In this document: positions 18,079 to 26,124 of the stretch, one piece after another
Position numbering within the stretch: position 1 is the first letter of the stretch
How the letters are laid out: every line of letters begins with the position of its first letter
From: CAZSBG01 sp964605145
GTDB lineage: Bacteria > Zhuqueibacterota > Zhuqueibacteria > Thermofontimicrobiales > Thermofontimicrobiaceae
NCBI GenBank assembly: GCA_964605145.1
Contig: CAZSBG010000036.1
Span: forward strand, 1 to 53,632
Reading direction: 5' to 3'
Length of the DNA: 53,632 nt
Program-made: the position numbers and the translations under genes
The notes under the pieces: model-generated
What the model saw: only the letters and a program-made list of their open reading frames with translations
What the model was told of the DNA's origin: nothing
Databases searched by the model: none

Positions 18079-18456
18079 ATGATTTTTGGAATTGGGATCG
18101 ATATTCTCGAAGTTGAGAGGCTGGAAAAGCAGATATCAAAAGTAAATGAAGGATTTCTACAACGGGTATTCACAGAAGTCGAAATTTCCTATTGCGAACA
18201 AAAGAGAAATAAATCTCAACATTATTCCGCGCGATTTGCGGCAAAAGAAGCGTTTTTCAAAGCCATTGGCACTGGCTGGCGGCATGGATTGAAGTGGCAG
18301 GATATTGAAATTTTAAACGACGAGTTAGGAAAACCGGGCATCCTGCTGCGCGGAAAAGCAAAGACATTTATCGAAGAAAAAAAAATTAAAAATATTCACC
18401 TGTCAATTTCACACGTAAAAGAGATTGCTGTGGCTGTTGTTATTCTTGAAATTTAA
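18079..18456 (+). CDS. acpS: Holo-[acyl-carrier-protein] synthase
   Basis: Transfers 4'-phosphopantetheine from CoA to a serine of acyl carrier proteins. The 125-residue length and the two signature blocks, GIGIDILEVERLEK with the metal-binding Asp near the N-terminus and FAAKEAFFKAIGTG near 53-66, identify AcpS. A matching carrier protein gene lies 1.8 kb downstream at 20274. It ends 11 bases before the acyl-CoA synthetase gene, which has its own strong GAGGAGG site. It may serve the whole cell's fatty-acid synthesis rather than only the local carrier. Confidence 0.93.
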   Translation: MIFGIGIDILEVERLEKQISKVNEGFLQRVFTEVEISYCEQKRNKSQHYSARFAAKEAFFKAIGTGWRHGLKWQDIEILNDELGKPGILLRGKAKTFIEEKKIKNIHLSISHVKEIAVAVVILEI

Positions 18457-18467
18457 GAGGAGGATTT

Positions 18468-20174
18468 ATGTCAAACATTGTTTCTTATGAAGAACGAATA
18501 AAGGATTTTGACTGGTCAATTGCAGAAAAGGAGCTGGAATATAAGCAGGGAGAAAATATCAATATCGGCTGGTATTGTTCGGATAGAATTTGTGACATGG
18601 GCAAGGGGGATAAAAAAGCCCTGATTTGGGAAAGTTTTGGCGGCAAGGCAAAGGAATACACGTTTAATGATGTGCGTTTGGGAAGTAACACGATCGGAGC
18701 TTTTCTGAAAGAGTTGGGAATAAAAAATGGTGACAGAGTCTGCCTGTTTTTGGATAAAGTGCCGGAACTTTACATTGGATTTTTGGGGATATTGAAAATT
18801 GGTGCGATTGCCCAGCCGCTTTTCTCCGCATTCGGCGATGAATCATTATTTGTCCGACTTGAAAACGCGGAAACAAACGCCATTATCACCCAGCGGAAAC
18901 ATGTGAGCAAGGTTCGAAAGATTCGCGAATCCTTGCCACACCTGAAACACATTATCGTTGTGGATTATGACGGCAAAAAGCCTTTGCAGGATCGGGAAGT
19001 TGCGTTCTCCCTAAATGAAGCAAATCCTGTTGAAAATCTCGAAATTTCCCCCACAAAAGCAGAATCTCCTTCAGTGCTGCATTACACGTCGGGAACCACC
19101 GGGCAACCCAAGGGAGTGCAGCATGTTCATTATTCTCTGATATCACAATATCTGACCACCAAATGGGTGCTCGATTTACAGGACGATGATATTTACTGGT
19201 GCACTGCCGATCCCGGCTGGGTCACCGGCACATCCTACGGCATTATTGGACCATGGAGTTTGGGTATTACCCAGTGCGTTTTGGACGTGGGTTTCGGAGC
19301 GGACAATTGGTATCGTTTCATTGAAAAAAATAAGGTGACAGTCTGGTATTCAGCGCCCACAGCGATCCGTTCACTCATGAAAGCCGGCGAAGAGGTTGTC
19401 AAGAAATATGACCTGTCCTCACTGCGCCACCTTGCCAGCGTGGGCGAGCCGCTCAATGCCGAAGCAGTGATCTGGTCTGAAAAAGTCTACGGTCTTGCGT
19501 TTCACGATACATTCTGGCAGACAGAAACCGGATCCATGATGATTTGCAATTATCCGGGCATGAAAATCAAACCCGGCTCGATGGGCAAAGCTTTTCCTGG
19601 AATAACAGCGACAGTGGTCAGTGCAGACACTCATGAACCTTTTGATGAACCGGGGCAAATCGGTCTCATTGCTTTTAAACCGGGCTGGCCGGCAATGATG
19701 CGCGCATATTGGAAAAACGAAACAACCTATCAGAGTAAATTTATCAATGGCTGGTACCTTTCAGGGGATCGGGCCAGCATAGACAACGATGGCTATTTCT
19801 GGTTCGTAGGCCGGGACGATGATGTGATAAACACTGGTGGTCATCTTGTGAGTCCGTTCGAAGTGGAGTCAGCATTGCTTGAACATCCTTCAGTCGCTGA
19901 ATCTGCTGTAGTAAGCAAACCTGATCCCATCAACATGGAGGTGGTTAAAGCTTTCGTCGCACTGAAACCGGGTAACAAGCCAGGCCCTGATGCTGAATTA
20001 CAAATTATGAACTTCATTCGAAAAAAACTATCGCCACTGGCCATGCCTCAGGAGATCGAATTTGTTGAATCACTGCCCAAAACAAGAAGCGGAAAAATAA
20101 TGCGCAGATTGCTTCATGCCAAAGAATGGGGAGAAGAAATTGGAGACACCTCGACACTCGAGGATGATATTTAA
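18468..20174 (+). CDS. acsA: AMP-forming acetyl-CoA synthetase (AcsA-like)
   Basis: Activates acetate, or another short acid, to the acyl-CoA through an acyl-adenylate. Seen: the P-loop YTSGTTGQPKGVQ, WCTADPGWVTGTSYG, the adenine-binding block FWQTETG, the hinge GRDDDVINTGGHLVSP and the catalytic Lys in TRSGKIMRR near the C-terminus, which is also the site usually controlled by acetylation. At 568 residues it matches the shorter AcsA type that lacks a long N-terminal extension. The tryptophan of the FWQTE block, which limits the pocket to short acids in acetyl-CoA synthetases, is present. With the AcpS and carrier-protein neighbours, loading of an acyl carrier protein is an alternative role, not shown by sequence. 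Confidence 0.88.
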   Translation: MSNIVSYEERIKDFDWSIAEKELEYKQGENINIGWYCSDRICDMGKGDKKALIWESFGGKAKEYTFNDVRLGSNTIGAFLKELGIKNGDRVCLFLDKVPELYIGFLGILKIGAIAQPLFSAFGDESLFVRLENAETNAIITQRKHVSKVRKIRESLPHLKHIIVVDYDGKKPLQDREVAFSLNEANPVENLEISPTKAESPSVLHYTSGTTGQPKGVQHVHYSLISQYLTTKWVLDLQDDDIYWCTADPGWVTGTSYGIIGPWSLGITQCVLDVGFGADNWYRFIEKNKVTVWYSAPTAIRSLMKAGEEVVKKYDLSSLRHLASVGEPLNAEAVIWSEKVYGLAFHDTFWQTETGSMMICNYPGMKIKPGSMGKAFPGITATVVSADTHEPFDEPGQIGLIAFKPGWPAMMRAYWKNETTYQSKFINGWYLSGDRASIDNDGYFWFVGRDDDVINTGGHLVSPFEVESALLEHPSVAESAVVSKPDPINMEVVKAFVALKPGNKPGPDAELQIMNFIRKKLSPLAMPQEIEFVESLPKTRSGKIMRRLLHAKEWGEEIGDTSTLEDDI

Positions 20175-20273
20175 AAATCGAATCGATATTCCATATAATC
20201 TATGACTACAATTACATTGCTTTTCATCGCTAATTTTAATAAATTTAAACGACTCATTTAAAGGAGAATTACA

Positions 20274-20516
20274 ATGGAAGAAATGGAAAAGATTGTTTTG
20301 GATTACGTGCGAGAAGAATATCTTGAAGATGAAGACGAAGAACTTGAAGTGGATACTCCGCTCATTTCCGGCGGAATTGTCGATTCATTTTCGATGGTTT
20401 CACTCAAAAGATTTTTGGAAAATAAGTATAATATTTCTATTCCTGACGACAAAGCAACTCCTGAAGCTTTCGATACGGTGAATAATATTTGTGTATTGGT
20501 CAAACAATATTTGTAA
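20274..20516 (+). CDS. Acyl carrier protein
   Basis: Eighty-residue acidic carrier protein. The phosphopantetheine attachment site is Ser38 in GGIVDSFSM; housekeeping AcpP has DSL, so the Phe and the overall sequence mark it as a specialised carrier rather than the fatty-acid one. Helical layout and length are otherwise standard. AAGGAG lies 5 to 6 bases before the ATG, and a weak TTGCTT-N17-TAAATT promoter-like pair is at 20217-20245. It sits between an acyl-CoA synthetase gene (99 bases upstream) and the KBL gene (89 bases downstream), the layout seen where an aminoacyl ketone synthase takes its acyl group from a dedicated carrier. Confidence 0.88.
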   Translation: MEEMEKIVLDYVREEYLEDEDEELEVDTPLISGGIVDSFSMVSLKRFLENKYNISIPDDKATPEAFDTVNNICVLVKQYL

Positions 20517-20605
20517 ACCGAACAACATGGATTCATTGTTCAGTGGTAATCGTCTCTTTGTTCAAGATACTACAATAAATGTGATCTAAAAAACGGGAGT
20601 AAAAT

Positions 20606-21853
20606 ATGGCTTATACCGATAAAATCAGAAATATTCATAAAGACGAAATAAAAAATATCCAGGATTCCGGGCTGTTTAAAGTCGAACGATTCATTCACGA
20701 TCCACAGGCTGCAGATATTGCAGTTGAATTTCCAACCGGATCATCACTGAAAAAAGTAATAAACATGTGCGCGAACAATTATCTGGGACTATCCAGTCAT
20801 CCAGAAGTGGTGAAGGCAGCGCATGAAGGTCTGGACTATCGTGGGTATGGTATGTCCTCGGTTCGGTTTATTTGCGGCACACAGGATATTCACGACCAGT
20901 TGGAAAAAATGATGTCGGAATTTCTGGGTACGGAAGACACGATATTATTTCCCTCATGTATGGATGCCAATGCAGGAGTTTTTGAAGCCGTTCTCAGTGA
21001 TCAGGATGTGATGATTTCCGACCGCCTGGTACATGCTTCAATTATTGATGGGATACGATTATGCAAGGCCGAGCATGATACATTCAAACATTCCAACATG
21101 GACCATTTGGAGAAAAAATTACAACTACATGCCGACAAGCGATTGAAAGTCATCATCACGGACGGTGTTTTTTCAATGGATGGCGATACTGCCAAACTCG
21201 ACGAAATTGTCGCCCTTGCGGAAAAATATGATGCGCTGGTCTTTGTGGATGATTCACACGCATCAGGTTTTATTGGAAAAACAGGTCGGGGGACTCATGA
21301 AAAATATGGTGTCATGGGAAAAATTGATATGATAACCACGACATTTGGAAAAGCATTAGGCGGCGCTTCCGGGGGATGCGTTTCAGGAAGAAAAGAAATT
21401 GTCGAACTCTGCCGCCAAAAAGCCAGACCCTACCTGTTTTCGAATACAATGGCGCCTGTCATTGTTTCAGGTGTGATCCGGGTTTTGGAAATTCTTTCCA
21501 AAAGCACGGAACGCAGGGATAAACTCGAAAAAAATACAGAATATTGGCGAAAGGGCCTTCTCGACGCCGGTTTTATTCTGAAAGACGGTGACACGCCAAT
21601 CGTTCCGGTGATGCTGTTTAATGCAAAGTTATCCCAGGATATTTCAAAAGACCTGTATGATGAAGGCATTTACGCCATCGGATTTTTTTTCCCGGTCGTA
21701 CCAAAAGGGCAGGCCCGGATCAGAACCCAGATTTCAGCCGGGCATGAAATTCATCATCTTGACAAAGCCCTTGACGCATTCAAAAAGGTCGGCAAGAAAT
21801 ATGATATTTTGGGCAAAACCAAGAAAGAAATCATTGACATGTACGGGATGTAA
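20606..21853 (+). CDS. kbl: Glycine C-acetyltransferase (2-amino-3-ketobutyrate CoA ligase)
   Basis: PLP enzyme of the alpha-oxoamine synthase family. It cleaves 2-amino-3-ketobutyrate with CoA to glycine and acetyl-CoA, finishing threonine breakdown started by Tdh. Close to Escherichia coli Kbl throughout: MCANNYLGL (54-62), SVRFICGTQDIH (85-96), FVDDSHASGF (213-222), Lys249 in TTFGKALGGASGG as Schiff-base residue, and FFFPVVPKGQARIRTQ near the C-terminus. It has an N-terminal extension and a C-terminal tail of about 15 residues beyond E. coli Kbl. Because a carrier protein and an acyl-CoA synthetase are encoded directly upstream, a related activity making longer amino-ketones (as serine palmitoyltransferase does) cannot be excluded, but similarity favours KBL. 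Confidence 0.9.
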   Translation: MAYTDKIRNIHKDEIKNIQDSGLFKVERFIHDPQAADIAVEFPTGSSLKKVINMCANNYLGLSSHPEVVKAAHEGLDYRGYGMSSVRFICGTQDIHDQLEKMMSEFLGTEDTILFPSCMDANAGVFEAVLSDQDVMISDRLVHASIIDGIRLCKAEHDTFKHSNMDHLEKKLQLHADKRLKVIITDGVFSMDGDTAKLDEIVALAEKYDALVFVDDSHASGFIGKTGRGTHEKYGVMGKIDMITTTFGKALGGASGGCVSGRKEIVELCRQKARPYLFSNTMAPVIVSGVIRVLEILSKSTERRDKLEKNTEYWRKGLLDAGFILKDGDTPIVPVMLFNAKLSQDISKDLYDEGIYAIGFFFPVVPKGQARIRTQISAGHEIHHLDKALDAFKKVGKKYDILGKTKKEIIDMYGM

Positions 21854-21869
21854 TGTAGGTTTTGAAATT

Positions 21870-21907
21870 CATCAGGCGCGTTTTTCACGTTGTCAGCGCG
21901 CCTGATG
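21870..21907 (+). terminator. Perfect 11-bp hairpin after kbl
   Basis: CATCAGGCGCG (21870-21880) and CGCGCCTGATG (21897-21907) form a perfect GC-rich stem with a 16-base loop, 17 bases after the kbl stop. There is no T-run after it, so it may stabilise the 3' end or act as a weak or Rho-aided terminator. It separates the threonine group from the next genes. Confidence 0.55.
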
Positions 21908-21984
21908 TATTCAATGCATTTTAATTGAAATATGTTTTCATCCTTGTGAAGAATTTAAAGAAGCACACTAATTAGGAGGAACCC

Positions 21985-22932
21985 ATGCTCGGAGAAATGA
22001 AAATTTTTTCAGGCAGTTCAAATCCTGAATTATCAAAAAATATTTGCAGATATTTGAACATCCCACTGAGTCAAGCCAGTTCTTTCAAATTCTCAGAAGG
22101 AAATGTTTACGTAAAAATTCAGGAAAGCGTCCGGCAGGCCCATGTCTTTTTCATTCAATCCGGAGCGAATCCCATAAATGACCTCCTGATTGAAACCCTT
22201 TTTTTTATTGATGCATTCAAACGTTCCAGTGCAGCATCTGTTACGGTCATCTTACCATATTTCCCCTATACCAAGGGTGATAAGAAAGATGAGCCTCGCG
22301 TTTCTATACGTGCGAAGGTGATTTCAGAAATTATTGAAGCGACCGGCGCGGATCGGGTATTAACCATGGACTTGCAGCCACCGCAAATACAAGGATTCTT
22401 CAACATTCCGGTGGATAATCTCTACGCGCAGCCGGTTTTTTGCGACTACCTCAGTACAATTCGCCTCAAAAATCCGATTGTCGTTGCACCTGATTTTGGC
22501 GCTGCCAGAATGGCCAATCGGTTTGCCACACAATTACAATGCCAGGTTTCTGTTGCAAGTAAAAAACGACACGGGCATACGGAAGAAATTATATCAACTC
22601 AAATTTTTGGTGATGTGAAAGATAAAGATGTAATTATTGTTGATGATATGATCATCAGCGGCGGAACTTTAATTGAAGTAGCCAAGTCTTTAAAAAAACA
22701 AGGCGCATTAAAAATCTATGCCTGTATCAGTCATGCATTATTGGGCGATAAATTTCTCGAGAATTTTGAGAAGAGCGACATTAATCAGCTCATCATAACG
22801 GATTCCATTCCATTTACAAAAAAGCTTCATCCAAAGGTCAAAAAATTATCTGTTGCCCAATTGTTCAGTGAAGCAATTTCAAGTGTTTATCACGGTGATT
22901 CTATCAGCACTTTGTTCAAAGATGTGGAATAA
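21985..22932 (+). CDS. Ribose-phosphate pyrophosphokinase-like protein with altered active-site residues
   Basis: Full-length (315 residues) homologue of PRPP synthetase, which makes PRPP from ribose 5-phosphate and ATP. The overall pattern is clear (IFSGSSNPEL, FSEGNVYVKIQESVR, VSIRAKVISEIIEATGADRV, QIQGFFNIPVDNL, VIIVDDMI). Three usually invariant positions differ: the ATP loop YARQDRK is YTKGDKK (95-101), the catalytic His of DLHAxQIQGFF is Gln131, and the third acidic residue of the PRPP loop VDDMIDTxGT is Ile224. Either the enzyme has a shifted mechanism or it is a non-catalytic regulatory paralogue like eukaryotic PRPP-synthetase-associated proteins. A strong AGGAGG site precedes the ATG. 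No purine, pyrimidine or histidine genes are adjacent. Confidence 0.82.
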   Translation: MLGEMKIFSGSSNPELSKNICRYLNIPLSQASSFKFSEGNVYVKIQESVRQAHVFFIQSGANPINDLLIETLFFIDAFKRSSAASVTVILPYFPYTKGDKKDEPRVSIRAKVISEIIEATGADRVLTMDLQPPQIQGFFNIPVDNLYAQPVFCDYLSTIRLKNPIVVAPDFGAARMANRFATQLQCQVSVASKKRHGHTEEIISTQIFGDVKDKDVIIVDDMIISGGTLIEVAKSLKKQGALKIYACISHALLGDKFLENFEKSDINQLIITDSIPFTKKLHPKVKKLSVAQLFSEAISSVYHGDSISTLFKDVE

Positions 22933-22962
22933 TCTCCCCTACTCTTTTTCATGGAGGGTGGT

Positions 22963-24807
22963 ATGATACCACGGCGCAATTCACACATATCATTTAACAA
23001 ATATTTGAGAACATTAATCCTCGTCTTTTTTATTTCAATTATCGGCGGGTATGAAGTTTTCGCCCAGAGCAGTGTTTCATATTATGTTGAAATAGAAGAA
23101 GAAAACTGGAATTCATTATATGTTGCGCTGACAATTCAAAATAACGTAAACGATCAACTTCTCTGCCAAATCCCCAAGTGGAGCACTGTATTTCCGACAG
23201 TTTGTGACTTTCACTCCCGGATCTATGAATTCGAAGCCAAGGGCGACATGGGCCAGGCTCTCAACGTCACCGAGTTGAATTCTAATTCACGATTGATTGA
23301 TTGTCAGAAAAGCAGCGTCATTATTGTTTCTTATAAAATTAAAATATCTCCACAGCCTATTAGCGGTATTAAACTTGATGAAAGCTTTGCCAGCATGGAT
23401 TGCGCAGCGACATTTATGTCCATTCGCGAATTAATGAACGTCCCGATTCAGCTTGTTGTGAGAGTCCCGCACGGATGGAAATTGGCCACCGGCCTCGCAA
23501 AAACGGAGGCGTTTGAATACTTTGCCCAGAATTACCACCAATTGGCACAAAATTTCATTTATATGGCCCCGTTTTTTGATACCTACTTTACATTTCAAAA
23601 TCGAAACTTTTTCTTAATCCTGGATGGCCCCAGAAACTTCAAGGTGAATAAACTTCTAAATATTATTCAAAAGCTCGTCAAAGAAAGCTATCGAATTTTT
23701 GGTAGTTTTCCATTCGACCAGTACATGTTTATTTTTAAAAATATTGACAGGCAATTAACAGTCGATTCTCAGGCATTCAGCAATTGTTCAGTTTATTACG
23801 TACCAAACAGGATGTCGAAAGACGATCTGATCGAACTCAGCCAATCTATTTCGAGCAATCTGTTCAAAACCTGGAATGGTACCAAATTTTCTCCCATTCA
23901 ATTCCAGAAAAAGAATTATCAATTAGTGCCGCGGTCAGTTAATTTATGGTTTATTCTTGGGGTAAGCGATTATTTTGGAATGCTTTCGCTGGTACGCTCC
24001 GGTATCATCGGAAAAGATGATTTCATACGACATCAGGTCCATCAAATTAATCAGATATTACGAAAAGAAAATTACCATGATTTCACCATCTCTGAATTGA
24101 GCTATGATATTTGTGAGTTCGATTATTCAGAGGTCTCTGACATACTAAAACTGAAGGGGCAGGTGCTGGGCTTTCTCCTGGATATACAAATCAGGTCGAG
24201 CACGAACAACACGAAATCGCTCATTGATGTTTTTCAATTTCTGAATACGTGGTTTGGTTCATCCAATATTGGGTACACCGATGAGCAAATTTTACAAACG
24301 ATTAATTCAGTTACTTCCGCTGATTTGACATTGTTTTTTGATAAATATGTGAATGGTTCAGTTCCTTTTCCGACAAAAGAAGTTTTTGCAAAAGCAGGAA
24401 TTTTCATTGAATCCCGACAGGATACGCTGCCGGATTTCGGTCCCATATCGATTTCTGAAAACGACAATCAAATCCTGGAAGTGTCTGATCTAAGTCCGTT
24501 AGCGTTTGCAGGACTCAAGGTTGGTGATAAATTACTCTCAATAAATGATCAAAAATTACAACACCCGGTTCAGTTCGATCGTTTTGTTGACTCGCTGAAA
24601 GTCGGCCAGGATACAGACATTACCGTTCAACGGCAGGGGCTTGTGCTGATGCTGAGCGCCAAGGTCTCGGGTAAAATCTGTCAGGTTTTCAAATTGATCG
24701 ATGCTAATCCCAAAAATGAACTTCAACAAAAAATTCAACAGAATCTCTTTTTATCTGATCCACCAGCAAAGAATAATAACCAATCAAAGACCGCTTCAAA
24801 AAAATAA
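22963..24807 (+). CDS. Secreted M61-family (glycyl aminopeptidase-like) protein with PDZ domain, zinc site lost
   Basis: Predicted exported protein: signal peptide ending near VFAQ, an N-terminal beta-domain, an alpha-helical gluzincin-like domain and a C-terminal PDZ domain (about 500-590; LSPLAFAGLKVGDKLLSIND). The architecture is that of peptidase family M61. The zinc helix, normally HExxH followed by TWN, reads SNLFKTWNGTKFSP, so both zinc histidines and the catalytic Glu are replaced (Ser, Asn and Lys at residues 302, 303 and 306 counted from the upstream ATG at 22951). It is probably a pseudo-peptidase. I chose ATG 22963 because GGAGG sits 5 bases before it, inside the codons after the earlier ATG at 22951. 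Thirty bases after the PRPP-synthetase-like gene. Confidence 0.8.
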   Translation: MIPRRNSHISFNKYLRTLILVFFISIIGGYEVFAQSSVSYYVEIEEENWNSLYVALTIQNNVNDQLLCQIPKWSTVFPTVCDFHSRIYEFEAKGDMGQALNVTELNSNSRLIDCQKSSVIIVSYKIKISPQPISGIKLDESFASMDCAATFMSIRELMNVPIQLVVRVPHGWKLATGLAKTEAFEYFAQNYHQLAQNFIYMAPFFDTYFTFQNRNFFLILDGPRNFKVNKLLNIIQKLVKESYRIFGSFPFDQYMFIFKNIDRQLTVDSQAFSNCSVYYVPNRMSKDDLIELSQSISSNLFKTWNGTKFSPIQFQKKNYQLVPRSVNLWFILGVSDYFGMLSLVRSGIIGKDDFIRHQVHQINQILRKENYHDFTISELSYDICEFDYSEVSDILKLKGQVLGFLLDIQIRSSTNNTKSLIDVFQFLNTWFGSSNIGYTDEQILQTINSVTSADLTLFFDKYVNGSVPFPTKEVFAKAGIFIESRQDTLPDFGPISISENDNQILEVSDLSPLAFAGLKVGDKLLSINDQKLQHPVQFDRFVDSLKVGQDTDITVQRQGLVLMLSAKVSGKICQVFKLIDANPKNELQQKIQQNLFLSDPPAKNNNQSKTASKK

Positions 24808-24827
24808 GGAATAAACAAAAAACTTCC

Positions 24828-26117
24828 ATGCAAACGACTCAAGCGCCTCGAAAAACACTTAAAGGCAGAACAATGTATATCCCTCGCATGAGTTTCAGCG
24901 GAGCAAAACTGACGGCTGCCGCGTTTCAATCTGCGGGGATTCACGCGCAGCCATCCCCCCCATCGGACAGTAAAACGCTGGAATTGGGCGGCAAATATTT
25001 GAACGGCGATGAATGCCTTCCGGAGCGCGTCACGCTGGGGAATTTTTTGAAGATAATCGAATCTCCCCAATTCAATCCAGGAAAAACCGCATTTTTGCTG
25101 CCAACTGCCGGGGGACCGTGCCGTTATGGCCAGTATCAATCGCTGCTAAAAAAAATCCTAAAAGACAGAGGATTTCATGATGCCATGGTCGTCTCCCCCA
25201 CCAGTTCAAACGGGTATGAGGGATTCGAATCGGCCAAAGGCTTAATGCGAACAACCTGGCATGCTATTTTGAGCGGCGATATTTTAAGAAAATTACACCT
25301 GAAAACTCGTCCGTATGAATTGGAAAAAGGCAGATCCAATGAGATATTTCATAGCAGTCTGGATGAATTAAGCCGTATTGTATCAACGCCTGGATTAAAA
25401 CATAATGAAAGATTGGCCCGGCTGCGGCAAACCCTAATTAACGCCCGGGACAGATACCTTCGCATTCCCGCCAAATACACCAAAGACAAACCATTGATTG
25501 GTATTGTCGGAGAAATTTATTGCAGGTTAAATGAATTCAGCAATGAATACTTGATAAATAAAATTGAAGAATTTGGCGGTGAAGCATGGATTGCCGATAT
25601 TGCGGAATGGGTATGGTACACCAACGATGAACAGCGATTGCGAATTATTCGCGCCGGGAAAAGATTTTCGGGTGAAATGGCGATTGCCAAAATTAAATTC
25701 GCGTTCCAGCACAGGGATGAACAGTTTTTATTGCATCCTTTTAAAAATGATTTTGTTGGCTATGAAGAACCGCACAATGTGAAAAAAATACTAAAAAACA
25801 GTCAGCCATTTCTGCCCCAGGAAGGCGCGCTCGGTGAAATGGTATTGAACGTTGGGAAATCCATTTATTTGCACGAAAAAGGTGCAGATGGCGTCATCGA
25901 TATCAGTCCTTTCACATGCATGAATGGAATTGTATGCCAGGCTGTTTATCCGCAGGTCAGCAAGAAATATAACAACATCCCCATTCGATTATTTTATTTC
26001 GATGGCACGCAATTGGATCTGGACAGGGATGTCGGTATTTTTTTGGAGTTAGCCCGTAATTATATGAGAAAGAAGAAAAACCACAGAGTGTATCCCTATT
26101 ATTTTAATCAAACTTGA
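24828..26117 (+). CDS. Stand-alone acyl-CoA dehydratase activase-type C-terminal protein (DUF2229-like)
   Basis: Resembles the C-terminal part of very large 2-hydroxyacyl-CoA dehydratase activase proteins, the part related to the Fe-S dehydratase component. Conserved blocks: MYIPRMSFSGAKL, GDECLPERVTLGNF, LPTAGGPCRYGQYQ, SPTSSNGYEGF, GEIYCRLNEF and FTCMNGIVCQA. The cysteines in CLPE, GPCRYG, EIYC and FTCM are candidate Fe-S ligands. The ATPase half (ASKHA fold) that normally precedes this region in one chain is absent here and not adjacent. Function is unknown even for the full proteins; reductive or radical chemistry on CoA thioesters is the family expectation. The start is uncertain: ATG 24873 (residue 16) has AAAGGCAG at good spacing and begins exactly at the conserved part. 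Confidence 0.75.
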   Translation: MQTTQAPRKTLKGRTMYIPRMSFSGAKLTAAAFQSAGIHAQPSPPSDSKTLELGGKYLNGDECLPERVTLGNFLKIIESPQFNPGKTAFLLPTAGGPCRYGQYQSLLKKILKDRGFHDAMVVSPTSSNGYEGFESAKGLMRTTWHAILSGDILRKLHLKTRPYELEKGRSNEIFHSSLDELSRIVSTPGLKHNERLARLRQTLINARDRYLRIPAKYTKDKPLIGIVGEIYCRLNEFSNEYLINKIEEFGGEAWIADIAEWVWYTNDEQRLRIIRAGKRFSGEMAIAKIKFAFQHRDEQFLLHPFKNDFVGYEEPHNVKKILKNSQPFLPQEGALGEMVLNVGKSIYLHEKGADGVIDISPFTCMNGIVCQAVYPQVSKKYNNIPIRLFYFDGTQLDLDRDVGIFLELARNYMRKKKNHRVYPYYFNQT

Positions 26118-26124
26118 GGTAAAA

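Noticed and set aside
17619..18173. A 184-codon minus-strand frame opposite tdh and acpS
   Set aside because: It is antisense to two clearly conserved genes and its translation has no family features.
20606..21853. Serine palmitoyltransferase instead of KBL
   Set aside because: Residue patterns match E. coli Kbl along the whole chain and tdh is in the same cluster; the sphingolipid idea is kept only as an alternative because of the carrier protein.
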